This document shows positions 45,496 through 54,614 of a DNA stretch of 64,000 nucleotides, one piece after another; the first letter of the stretch is position 1; every line of letters starts with the position of its first letter. This stretch comes from Polyangiaceae bacterium (GTDB lineage Bacteria; Myxococcota_A; Polyangia; Polyangiales; Polyangiaceae): assembly GCA_016712345.1 (NCBI GenBank), contig JADJRH010000011.1, forward strand, positions 1,860,001-1,924,000. Direction: 5' to 3'. Below the pieces are notes generated by a model, which saw only the letters and a list, made by a program, of their open reading frames with translations, searched no databases and was not told the origin of the DNA. A program made the position numbers and the translations under genes.

Positions 45496-46698
45496 TTAAA
45501 ACAGAAAAATTCGTCCCGCGATCAAGTCGTCCCGGAGTTGAGGGAGGCCTGCGAGGACACGTTCTACAATGGGTAGAACGGCTGTCGCTGTGGGAACCCC
45601 TGACGAACCGTTTCGGAGTTCAACGGCGACGTCCACCACCTGGGGATCTGTCACGGGATGACCGATGCGGCTGACGAGTACACATTCTGCGGCCGCCACT
45701 TCGGGATGTTCTGTACAAAGCTGAATGCAGAGCTTTTCGGCGAGCAAGGAGTAGAGTTTGCCGACATGGGTTACCGGGTTTTTACCGGCCGCCGCTTCAA
45801 GGGTCATGGGGCGATAGGGAGTAATGAGCCCGCTGGTGCGATTTCCGCGGCCGACCTGACCATCATCCCCGGCCTCGGCGGAGGTGCCTGTGACGGTAAG
45901 ATAGACCGACCCTTTGTCGGGATTGTCAGCGGTGTTGACGTGAACTGTCAGTTCAAGGGGAGTTTCAGACCGGGCGGCTCGCAGGGCAATTTGTGAAGCG
46001 GCTTCTTTGGCGCCAAGGTAGCTGGGTAGATCGGGAACGTGCCTGTCTACCATGGCGCAGGCAACCGTCAGCGCGATCTTACCGTGGATGCGAACGCCCA
46101 TCACTTTTACGTCGTCGCCGATGGCCGGAAAGTGGGTGCGCGTTTCGGCAGATGCGAGCGCTTTTTCGGCGGCAAAAACCGCCCTCTCAAGGTCTGTTCG
46201 GGGGGCGAAGCCGGAGCCGATGGAGGTGTCGTTGGAGAGTGGAATACTGTTTGTGGTGTTTCGGACATAGAGTTCTGTCAGGTCGGCTGATCCGCCTCGA
46301 AAGTGCGGGTAAATTCGAACGTGGTGGCGAAGGTCGAGATACCGCACGTGTTCAGCCAAAACTTCACGACACGCAGTGACGGCCAATTCGTCCACGGGGA
46401 AGTGGTGGTCTTTGACTTGTTCGGTGACGCGGCCGGTGAGGTGAATCTCGATGGGATGATTGACCCGGCCGCCGCCGAATGCCGGTTGAGATGCGCCGCC
46501 GCAGAGAAGAATTTTGTCGACGTTGTGGTGAAGGACGGTGCCTGTCTCTTGGAGGTAGGCGCGGCAAAGTTTGGCGCTGATGCGCTCGGCGATCGCGTCG
46601 CACAAGCTGTCGGGGTGACCCTGGCCTTTGCGCTCAACAATTTCGACGGGACCACGATTGGGAGCGGCGCCATCCATGCGGCGGACCACGAGTTCCAT
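45496..46698 (-). CDS. Archaeal-type S-adenosylmethionine synthetase (MAT)
   Basis: 400 residues, the usual length of the archaeal MAT family. ATG 46698 is chosen because GAGG lies about 11 bases upstream and the protein then begins like archaeal MATs; the frame stays open upstream, through the repeat element. Key motifs: VEIVERKGQGHPDS near residue 20, VDKILLCGG, and a C-terminal HPVTDPQVVDV. It should make S-adenosylmethionine from ATP and methionine. Most bacteria use the unrelated-length MetK family, so this is either an additional or a replacing enzyme. It is divergent from a radical SAM gene, whose product uses SAM, across 266 bp. Confidence 0.88.
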   Translation of the reverse strand: MELVVRRMDGAAPNRGPVEIVERKGQGHPDSLCDAIAERISAKLCRAYLQETGTVLHHNVDKILLCGGASQPAFGGGRVNHPIEIHLTGRVTEQVKDHHFPVDELAVTACREVLAEHVRYLDLRHHVRIYPHFRGGSADLTELYVRNTTNSIPLSNDTSIGSGFAPRTDLERAVFAAEKALASAETRTHFPAIGDDVKVMGVRIHGKIALTVACAMVDRHVPDLPSYLGAKEAASQIALRAARSETPLELTVHVNTADNPDKGSVYLTVTGTSAEAGDDGQVGRGNRTSGLITPYRPMTLEAAAGKNPVTHVGKLYSLLAEKLCIQLCTEHPEVAAAECVLVSRIGHPVTDPQVVDVAVELRNGSSGVPTATAVLPIVERVLAGLPQLRDDLIAGRIFLF

Positions 46699-46867
46699 AG
46701 CCAATGATCCTCGTGAAGAGTGTTTCATGGGGCGTTTGGGCGCGCGATGAAATCTTCGCGCAGTCGCGCCGCGCTCTTCGCTTTGCCAGGGTGACAACGG
46801 GCAAGCGGGTTCTATGCCGCGCGAAAAAAGACATGAGGCTGTGCTTCGCAAAAACCTTGTGGTTGTG

Positions 46868-46954
46868 GCCGCGTGTGCGAAGCCCGCCGCGTGTGCGAAG
46901 CCCGCCGCGTCGGCGGCGCCAAAAGTCCGGCAGGACTTTTGACACGCGGTACTA
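46868..46954. repeat. Palindromic repeat, copy A
   Basis: An 18-bp unit GCCGCGTGTGCGAAGCCC occurs twice in tandem (46868, 46886) with a partial third, then GGCGCC and the hairpin CAAAAGTCC-GGCA-GGACTTTTG (46920-46941), then ACACGCGGTACTA. It lies between the divergent MAT and radical SAM genes. The hairpin has A and T tracts like a bidirectional terminator. Copies B and C lie near 55.7 and 63.7 kb. Confidence 0.8.
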
Positions 46955-46964
46955 CACTCGGGGC

Positions 46965-47825
46965 GTGATCGTTGCGAAGCGGCTTCTAACAACGGTGGAT
47001 CATGCGCCCGACGTGGTCGACCTGACCTATGTGTACCCCGTGGTTTCGCGGCGGGCGGGGGGGGTGTCGATCGGTGTAAATCTGAATCCGAACAACGCCT
47101 GCAATTGGAAATGCGCCTATTGCCAAGTGGAAGGGTTGGTGCTTGGGGCGGGCCCGAAGATCGATCTGGAGAAGTTGGAGCGCGAACTGCGGTTGATGCT
47201 TCACGACGTGCAGGAGGGCGATTTTCTCGCGCGAAGCGCGCCGGAGGGGGCACGTGTACTCAAGGACATTGCGTTTGCGGGGAACGGGGAGCCGACAACA
47301 AGCCCGGACTTTGCAGCTTCGGTGGAGGTCGTGCGACGGGTTTTGGCCGACACGGGGCTATTGGGAAAGTTGCCTATCGTGCTCATTACGAACGGTACAC
47401 AAGTGAAGAAAAGCGACGTGGCCGATGGGCTGAAAGCGCTTGCGACGATGAACGGTCGGGTGTGGTTCAAGTTTGACTCGGCCACGGAGGAGGCGATGCG
47501 GCGGGTGAACCAGGCGCCGGGGGATGTGTACACACATCTTTCCAAGTTGCGTGCCGCGGCGTCGCTTTGTCCGACGTGGATTCAAACGTGTTTGGTGGCG
47601 TGGGACGGGGCGCCGCCGAGTGAAGAGGAGCAGGCGGCCTACCTGGGTATCCTTGAAACGCTTGTAAAAGAGGGTGTTTCGATTCGCGGTGTGTTGCTTT
47701 ATTCGGCCGCTCGAAAGTCCGCGCAGCCCGAAAGTGTACACATTTCACCGCTGACAGAAGGTTGGCTGCGGGCGTTTGCGAGCAGGATTGAGGCGACGGG
47801 GTTGGAAGTGCTTGTCACGCCGTGA
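46965..47825 (+). CDS. Radical SAM protein, TYW1/wyosine-synthase-like group
   Basis: 286 residues from the GTG at 46965, the first plausible start after the repeat. The [4Fe-4S] motif CNWKCAYC (CxxxCxxC) lies at about residue 45, followed by the SAM-binding GNGEPT (about 105-110) and an ITNGTQV strand. The sequence resembles the COG0731 radical SAM group that includes wyosine tRNA synthases; since wyosine itself is not made in bacteria, the bacterial substrate is open. Cytoplasmic. It is divergent from the MAT gene. Confidence 0.82.
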   Translation: MIVAKRLLTTVDHAPDVVDLTYVYPVVSRRAGGVSIGVNLNPNNACNWKCAYCQVEGLVLGAGPKIDLEKLERELRLMLHDVQEGDFLARSAPEGARVLKDIAFAGNGEPTTSPDFAASVEVVRRVLADTGLLGKLPIVLITNGTQVKKSDVADGLKALATMNGRVWFKFDSATEEAMRRVNQAPGDVYTHLSKLRAAASLCPTWIQTCLVAWDGAPPSEEEQAAYLGILETLVKEGVSIRGVLLYSAARKSAQPESVHISPLTEGWLRAFASRIEATGLEVLVTP

Positions 47826-47965
47826 AATGTGACGGCTCGGAGAGCGGCGGCAATTTCCGGCGAAGTGCGGGCAGACAAGGCTCGGTGAAAAAAAGCAAAA
47901 GCTCGTCAGGTTGAATCACGGCTTGCCTCCCGAAACGGTGTCGCTCGCTGCTATGCTGCGTACCC

Positions 47966-49105
47966 ATGTCTACTTCCCGCAGGGCGGCGCTGTTTTTTGT
48001 AACGCTTGTCGGCTTGTCGTTGGGCTGCAATCGCAGTCAAAACACCCAGCCGCAAACGGGCGGGCAATACGGTTATCCCGGTCAATACGGCCAATATGGG
48101 CAGCCGTACGGACAGCAACCTTATGGGCAGCCGCCGTACGGGCAGCCCTATCCCGGCTACGGTCAGCCGTATCCGCAGTCGCCCAACGCTCCGGCGCCCA
48201 CGGTGCAAACGCCGCAGCAAAAGCCTCCGTCGGCGGCCGACGTTCCGGTGGTGGGTCCGGTGGCGAACGACCCGATCAACAACGTGGACATCAACTGGAT
48301 GCGAAGTGAAGCGGGCTCGATCATGGGTGAGCTGATTGCGGCGCTTCCGGCGGCGAATCAGCAAAAAGTAAAGGCGATTCCGTTTTTCGCCGACCCAACC
48401 GTGGGTGAGGTAAACGCGTTTGCGGCCTGCGACGATCAGGGTCAGCCGCTCATGGCGATCACCGACGGGCTGCTGGAAGTGCAGGCGTACATTGCTCAGT
48501 TTAAGGCCACGGACGAACTCTTTGGTTCGAACAAGCTCGACCAATACCTAACGCTGCTCGCTTCGCAGCAGCAGGCGGGCAAACCGGTGGTCAGGCCGCA
48601 GGCGGGTTTTATCGATCCGGCGCAAAACGTGGACGGGCGCAAGGTGCAGCGTCAACACCAGCTTTTCGAGGAGCAGGTGGCGTTCGTGTTGGGACACGAG
48701 CTTGGGCACCACTATCTGGGTCACACGGGTTGTGCGACGGGTACACAAAGCGGGAGTCGCGGAGTGTCGCCGGCCGATTTGGCGCGGCTCGCATCGAACG
48801 TGATTCCGCTCGCAAATCAGCCCAATGAATTGGCGTCGGACGCGGCCGGAACAAACAATCTGCTTTCGGCGGGCGCGCGGCGCACGGGGTATAAATGGAC
48901 CGAAGGCGGCGCGCTTCTGACGCTCGACTTTTTTGCGAGGCTCGATCAGTTAACGCCGATGAGTGTACTCTTCAGCTTCGAGCGTACACATCCAATGCCG
49001 CAGCTTCGTCGGCCGCTGGTTCAGGCAACTGCCAATTCGTGGCGGTCAACGGGTGGGCAGGGAATTCAAATTCCGGGCTTGGGTACACTTTTCGGCGGCG
49101 GCTAA
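47966..49105 (+). CDS. M48-like metalloprotease lipoprotein with YGQP repeats
   Basis: 379 residues. The signal peptide ends in LSLGC (Cys 21), which predicts a lipid anchor. A low-complexity segment of YGQP/PYGQ repeats (about 33-75) acts as a flexible spacer. The catalytic domain (about 95-360) has HELGH (HEXXH) with the third ligand probably Glu in NELASDAAG, as in M48 peptidases. It should be a zinc protease outside the inner membrane, perhaps in envelope quality control like BepA/LoiP (inference). Stands alone between the radical SAM and kinase genes. Confidence 0.85.
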   Translation: MSTSRRAALFFVTLVGLSLGCNRSQNTQPQTGGQYGYPGQYGQYGQPYGQQPYGQPPYGQPYPGYGQPYPQSPNAPAPTVQTPQQKPPSAADVPVVGPVANDPINNVDINWMRSEAGSIMGELIAALPAANQQKVKAIPFFADPTVGEVNAFAACDDQGQPLMAITDGLLEVQAYIAQFKATDELFGSNKLDQYLTLLASQQQAGKPVVRPQAGFIDPAQNVDGRKVQRQHQLFEEQVAFVLGHELGHHYLGHTGCATGTQSGSRGVSPADLARLASNVIPLANQPNELASDAAGTNNLLSAGARRTGYKWTEGGALLTLDFFARLDQLTPMSVLFSFERTHPMPQLRRPLVQATANSWRSTGGQGIQIPGLGTLFGGG

Positions 49106-49299
49106 ACAAGGCACCAGACTCGCCAACCTTTCAGGAGGGGCTCGGCGTTGTTGCGTGCCGGTGTACGCAGGGGCGTTGTTTGCGCAGCAGACGGTGTACA
49201 CAGAGCGAGGCCGTGGGTCCATTTTTGAACAGGGTTTGGACCGGGGGCCAATATGGAGGGACCGACGTGGGGATGGACAAAGCCCGAAATTGAAGGCTT

Positions 49300-49315
49300 T
49301 GGCGCACAACGTGCA
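49300..49315 (+). promoter_or_regulatory. Weak candidate sigma54 promoter
   Basis: TGGCGCACAACGTGCA keeps GG-N10-GC but has two mismatches to the consensus. It lies 61 bp upstream of the kinase start in a 271-bp gap with no other feature except two GTGTAC sites. Confidence 0.3.
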
Positions 49316-49376
49316 TCATCGGCGGATTTTGCGGTAGGTTTTTAACGGGTGCGACAGGCGCCCTTTTTGGAGATCG

Positions 49377-51926
49377 GTGCGCGCAAACGACACAGTGGAA
49401 TCGATAGGCGTCCGGGGGTGGCTGGGAGCCACCGTCGGAGGGCGCTACGAGGTGCTCAGCGTGGTTGGGGCCGGCGGGATGGGAACGGTCTACAGGGCGC
49501 GTGACGTGGAGTTGGACGAGGTTGTGGCCCTCAAAGTGCTGCGTTCGGACCTCATCGACATTCCAGGAGTGGTGGACCGATTTCGGCGTGAAGTGAAGCT
49601 CGCACGGCGCGTGACGCACCGAAATGTGGCGCGCGTTTTTGATATCGGCGAGCACAACGGCGAAAAGTTTTTGACGATGGAGTTGATTGACGGGGAGCCT
49701 CTCGCGGAGCGAATTCGCAGGGCGCCGCTGTCGTGGACGGAAGCGCTGCGCGTGTCGCTGGCGATCGTTGAAGGGCTGGCGGCGGCTCATGCCGCGGGCG
49801 TTGTTCATCGGGATCTAAAGCCTGAAAACGTTCTTTTAACGAACGACGGGCGTGTGGTGATCACCGACTTTGGAATTGCGCGCGCTCGAATTGCCGAGGG
49901 CGACGCTTTGCAAACGTCGGGTGCCGCGGTGGGAACACCGGCGTACATGGCGCCGGAACAAATTGAGCCGGATAGAGAAGTGGATGCGCGCGCCGATGTG
50001 TACGCATTCGGCGCGGTGATGTTTGAGCTTTTTACCGGCAAGCGCGCTTGGCCCGGTGAAAACCCCATCGCGGTGGCGGCTGCGCGCTTGTTGCAATCGC
50101 CGCCGGACCCGAGGGCCGTGCGTTCGGACTTGCCTGAAGTGTACGCAGCGATCATTTCGTGTTGTATGCAGCGGCGGCCGTCGGATCGTTTTCCTTCGGC
50201 GGAAGCGGTGGCGCTTGCGCTGCGCGTTCCTTCACCCTGGGTGTTTGAAGAGGCCGACGGAACGGCGGTGCTGCCGTACGATGTGCGCACCGCGCCGACG
50301 CAGGTGCAAATGCCGGCTTCTCTGAGCGGTGGAACACCTGTGACCGAGGCGCCGACGGGCCTCTTGCGACCGCTTTCGCTTCCTTCCGCCGACGCGGAAA
50401 CGACGGCGCAACCACGGTCGCCGCGAACGTCGTCCACGTTGGCAAGTGCGGGGGCAACGATGGTGACGCCGTCATCGACGGGGCCCCGGCCAAGTGTACG
50501 CTCCGCGCCTCCACCTTCGTCGGAGGCCGCGCCGTCATCAACAAAGTCGGTGGCCGTGTTGCCGTTTCGAAACGCGGGCAACGCCGACGATGAGTACCTC
50601 GCCGACGGGCTCACAGATGAATTGATCGATACTCTGTCGATGACGCCGGGCCTGCGCGTGAAGTCGCGGGGCGTGGTGATGCAGCACAAAGGAACCGAGT
50701 CGGATCCGCGTGAAGTCGGCGCAAAGCTCGATGTCGGTTTGGTGGTGGAAGGGTCAATTCGCAGAACGTCGAGCGGTGTTCGCATCACTGCGCGCGTGGT
50801 GCTTGTTCGCGACGGATCGCAGCTTTGGGCGAAGCGTTTTGACAAACACACGGTGGACGTTTTTGAGGTGAGTGATGAGGTCGCGCGCGCGGTCGCGGAA
50901 GCGCTGACGTTGAACGATGCGTCGCCGCCGCCGCGCGAGTCGCCGGCCGATCCCGCGGCGATGGATCTGTATTTGCGCGGGCGGCAGGAGTACCGAAAGT
51001 ACTGGCCGGAAGCGGTTCGGCGTTCGGTGACGCTCTTTGAGCAGGCGCTTGAACGGGCGCCGAACAATCCGACCATTTTGTCGGCGTACGCGCTCGCGTG
51101 TGCGCGGCTTTGGTGGTTCGGCGGCCCCGAAGGAGCGCAGGCAGGCGCGAATGCGCGTCAGGCGGCGGAGCGTGCTCTCGCAGCGGCACCCCATTTGGGC
51201 GAGCCTCATTTTGCGTTGGCGCAGGTGATGTGGAACAGCGGTGATGCGCTGGCCGCGGTGCGTTCTCTTCAAAAGGCGTTGGCTCGCGCTCCAACGTTGG
51301 CCGAGGCGCACGCGCTCCGAGGGCGTGTGCTTGTGGAAGGCAATCGTCTCGAAGCCGGGGTGAAGAGCCTGACAACCGCGATGACTCTTGAGCCGAATGT
51401 GCCGCTCGCTGTGGGCGAATTGGCACGTGCGTACGCATTTTTGGGCAAATGGGATGATCTGCCGGCGCTCGCCGAGAGAAGTGCTCAGACCGAAGGGCCG
51501 CAGGCCTTGTGGTTTATGCGCGCGCGTTTCGCGTTGTGGCAGCGCGATCGGGTAACAGCGGAGAAATATCTGGGGCTGCTTAAAGAAGGGCAACGCGTTT
51601 TAGCGGTGGCCAAGTGGCTTTTTGAGCAGGTGCTGACTGACAAGGCGCCGTCTGAGGTGATCGATTTGTCGTTTTTCGTGGCGCGGGATGAGGCGTCGGC
51701 GCGACGCCGATCGTTTATTTATCAAATCGAAACCGAAGTGCGGGCGTTTCACGGGCAATTCGAAGGCGCGCTTGTGAGCATTGAAAAGAGCCTGGAACAC
51801 GGGCTTTTTGATCTGGCGTGGCTGGAGCGCTGCCCGCTGCTCGCGCCGATGCGACAGGGTGAGCGGTTTGTTCAATTGCGGTCGCAACTCGAAGAGCGCG
51901 TGTTGCCGGTGATGCTGGAAGCCTAA
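49377..51926 (+). CDS. Ser/Thr protein kinase with FlgO/TolB-like and TPR domains
   Basis: 849 residues from a GTG with GGAG just upstream. The kinase domain (about 22-285) is complete: GAGGMGTVY, Lys in ALKVL, HRDLKPEN, DFGIAR and MAPEQ. A Ser/Thr/Pro linker (about 300-395) leads to a domain starting SVAVLPFRN (about 400-515) of the FlgO/TolB-N-like type often fused to kinases and cyclases. The C-terminal half is TPR repeats (about 520-849). No membrane segment is evident, so it is a cytoplasmic signalling protein. The 3' flank is the GTGTAC-rich gap. Confidence 0.92.
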   Translation: MRANDTVESIGVRGWLGATVGGRYEVLSVVGAGGMGTVYRARDVELDEVVALKVLRSDLIDIPGVVDRFRREVKLARRVTHRNVARVFDIGEHNGEKFLTMELIDGEPLAERIRRAPLSWTEALRVSLAIVEGLAAAHAAGVVHRDLKPENVLLTNDGRVVITDFGIARARIAEGDALQTSGAAVGTPAYMAPEQIEPDREVDARADVYAFGAVMFELFTGKRAWPGENPIAVAAARLLQSPPDPRAVRSDLPEVYAAIISCCMQRRPSDRFPSAEAVALALRVPSPWVFEEADGTAVLPYDVRTAPTQVQMPASLSGGTPVTEAPTGLLRPLSLPSADAETTAQPRSPRTSSTLASAGATMVTPSSTGPRPSVRSAPPPSSEAAPSSTKSVAVLPFRNAGNADDEYLADGLTDELIDTLSMTPGLRVKSRGVVMQHKGTESDPREVGAKLDVGLVVEGSIRRTSSGVRITARVVLVRDGSQLWAKRFDKHTVDVFEVSDEVARAVAEALTLNDASPPPRESPADPAAMDLYLRGRQEYRKYWPEAVRRSVTLFEQALERAPNNPTILSAYALACARLWWFGGPEGAQAGANARQAAERALAAAPHLGEPHFALAQVMWNSGDALAAVRSLQKALARAPTLAEAHALRGRVLVEGNRLEAGVKSLTTAMTLEPNVPLAVGELARAYAFLGKWDDLPALAERSAQTEGPQALWFMRARFALWQRDRVTAEKYLGLLKEGQRVLAVAKWLFEQVLTDKAPSEVIDLSFFVARDEASARRRSFIYQIETEVRAFHGQFEGALVSIEKSLEHGLFDLAWLERCPLLAPMRQGERFVQLRSQLEERVLPVMLEA

Positions 51927-51928
51927 CG

Positions 51929-52092
51929 GTGTACACAATGAAGCACGGGTTGTGGACGCGTGCGTGTTGTGTACGCGCTATGCCCGCGCTGTGTACGCAC
52001 CGGTGTGTGCGCGTTGTGGATGCATTGTGTACGCGTTGATGTGTGTACCCATCGTGCTTTGGTTGCGTGGGTGTGGGTTGCGTTGTGTACGC
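51929..52092. repeat. GTGTAC-rich intergenic cluster
   Basis: Six GTGTAC sites lie within about 165 bp (near 51929, 51969, 51990, 52027, 52042, 52085), mostly as TGTGTACGC, separated by GT-rich sequence. The gap is between two convergent genes and has no coding potential that I can support. Confidence 0.75.
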
Positions 52093-52095
52093 ATT

Positions 52096-54563
52096 TCAGG
52101 GCTTTTTCGTGCCGCCGGAAGTGCCAACTCTGCCGACGCCGCCGAGGCCTGCCGCGCCCGCGCCGCCGGGGCCCGCTGCTCCACCGCCGAAGGTGCCGAT
52201 GCCGGCGCCGCCCCAATCACCATTTCTGTCGAGTGCGCCGCCGAGCACACCCATACGACCGGGCTCGTCGGCACCGAGGCCCTTGAGAACGTCGCCGACC
52301 AATGCGCCCATGGAGCTTTGCATTTCGGCCTCGAGCTGATCGTCGATGTCGCGGATCCGTTTTTTGAGATCCGCCATTTCGTTCCATTTCGTCCAGCGTG
52401 AGCCAACGGAAAGCCACGTGTCGATCGCGGCTTGGGCGAGCGCTGTGAGATTGGGATCGCGCGGAAACGCGCCGCCGTAGAAAGCGATGCCGCTGGGTTC
52501 TTGTTTTGCGAACAGCACCGTTTTGCCGAAGCGCTTTGCAAAAGCGTCCCACGCGGCTTGTTTTTCGCGCGAAAGTTCGCGTTCAAGGAGGCGAAGTTGA
52601 TCGTCGAGTTTGCCCCGCTTTTCGCGGAGTTTTTCGGCTTTTTTGCTGGAGCCGGCAAAGAGGCCAAGCCCCGAGAGACGACCGAGTAGGCCTATGTCGT
52701 CGCCCCAAATGGCGTACCTGTGGCCGCGCCACGGCATTCCTTCAAAAGCGAGGACGCCGAGAGGGTTTTCAATGCGGGCGAGATCCACAAGCGTTGGGTG
52801 TTCCGCCGCGCCGAACGTTGTCGACACGGGTTTGGAAAGCTCCGCGAGCCGCGCTTCATCAAGTGTACTCACGGTGAGAGTGTTTTCACCGAGGACAATG
52901 CGGGCGGCGAGTTGCGAGGGGCCGCCGGTGATCTCGAAAGTGCTTTCGTTCACTCGTTTGACGATGCCTTTGGCGACGCGTTCGGAGGTGGGCGCGGACT
53001 TGAAACCTTCGTCGAGAAGGGTTGCAAGGCGCGGGCGATCGGTCACTTGCCAAACGACGGTGTACCCTTTGAGTTCAACCGTGCGGTCGGTGGACGGGCT
53101 TGAGGAGGGTGCCGCCGTTGGAGCGACGGAAGCCGCGGTGGAGGGCGCGTCCGAGGGGGCTGCATTGGCAGAGCCGGAAGGCTCGGAGGAAGGGGCGGCG
53201 GAGGGTGCGGCGACGGAAGATCGAGGCTGACCCTGGCCGAGCTGCGTGTGCGTTGCCGTGCTGACTTCGTGTCCGAGTGTTTTCTTGATCTCGGCTGTTT
53301 CAACGCCGAGTGTACGCAGCGATGTGTACGCATCTGAAATCGGAACCGTTTCCCAATACGGAACGGTCAGGCGAAAGTGATTGACGATGAAGTCGACGAC
53401 TTGCGGGTCGAGCGAAAAATGCGCAACGGCTTTGGCCTTGATCGACTCGTCGAAGAGGGGTCGCGTGAACTTGGGCGGCGTGAAGACCGTTTTTCCACCG
53501 GTGGACTCCGCGACGAGGAACGCCTTGAGTCGAATGTCGCGATCTGAAAGCTCAACACCTGCGGCCAGCGCTGGAATTTCTTGGCGCACGACAACCAAGG
53601 GCTCTGCGTCTTTGGCGAGTTTTTCGGCGCGGATTTTCTTGTTTTGAGCTTCTTTGCGGTCGCGCTCGGCTTCTTCGATTTGTTTTTGCGCTTCTTTTCG
53701 GTGGCTTTGGCAAGTTCACTTTCGGCCGCTGCCACTTCTTTTTGTGCCTCTTCGGCCGCCGTTTTTCGTTCGTTGGAGAGGAGGTCCAAGGTGCGCTGCA
53801 TGTTGACGAAGAGCGCTGCCTGACTTCCGTACGCAAGTGTACTCACCGCTTTGGTGAAGTTCGGATCTGCGGCGATGCTCGCGGCGTTTTCTGTTTTTGC
53901 GATTGCGTCGGAAGCGTCGACGACGCGCGGGTCGTCTTGTTTGTAGTTGTCGCGGGTGCGTACCCAAAAGACGTGGGCGTTGCGAAGCACCATGGCGCGC
54001 GTGACGTCGTTTTTGGCGCGGAGCACCTGCGCGCTGCCCACGGCGGTGACGGGGCGCTTTCCGTTCGCGAGCTTGGAGCGCTCCTCCATCCATTTTTTGA
54101 CCGCGGCTTCATCGCCGACGGAGGCGAACAGCGCGACGGTTTCAAACGCCGGGTCAAACCAGGCAAGTCCTACGGGTTTGGAGAGATCAACGCCATTTTG
54201 AGCGAGCGATGCGATCTCCGGGAGATCCTTTGTGAAGAGTCTGAGTTCAGCATCGACCTCTTTGGCGATGGGATCTTTGGCTTCGGCAAAACCGACAAGC
54301 GTTGTGAGTTTTGCGAGCGCAGCGGCCGGATCGCGCACGGCGAACACTGCGGTGACGGTGTTTGGAAGGAGCTGCGTTGCCGGAAGATCGGCGAGGACCG
54401 CTTTGGAAGGCGCAAACAGGGTGGTCTCCGGCGGCGGTGTTTTTGGTGCCTGCGCCGAGGCGGAGGGCGATCCCGATCCGTCGCCGCCGGCTGTTGTGCC
54501 ACATGCCGGCGCGAACAGGGCTGCGAGTGAAAGGGCTGCGAAGGCGAGAGCGGGGCGAACCAT
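52096..54563 (-). pseudogene. Large lipoprotein, one-base frameshift
   Basis: Two overlapping frames (53367-54563 and 52096-53598) join into about 822 residues. The signal peptide ends in FAPAC (lipobox). The N-terminal 300 residues have alternating strands and helices without a recognised family. A charged coiled-coil of E/K/A/Q follows, then a beta-rich part, an Ala/Pro/Ser-rich linker, a second coiled-coil and a Gly-rich tail. The frame is restored if the four-T run at 53695-53698 (plus strand) is read as five, which extends the coiled-coil as EAQKQIEEAERDRKEA. Likely a sequencing indel, otherwise a recent inactivation. It is last in a minus-strand gene series. Confidence 0.75.
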
Positions 54564-54614
54564 CGGCCGCGGAGGCTGGTCGCGAATCGACTGCGCGGCA
54601 ATGCCGGAGCGCGG

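Noticed and set aside
46704..46964. Upstream extension of the radical SAM frame
   Set aside because: It translates the tandem repeat and hairpin into a PRVRSPP stretch; the GTG at 46965 begins the conserved domain.
46699..47253. Upstream extension of the MAT frame
   Set aside because: It runs through the repeat element and antisense to the radical SAM gene; the ATG at 46698 has a Shine-Dalgarno and the expected N-terminus.
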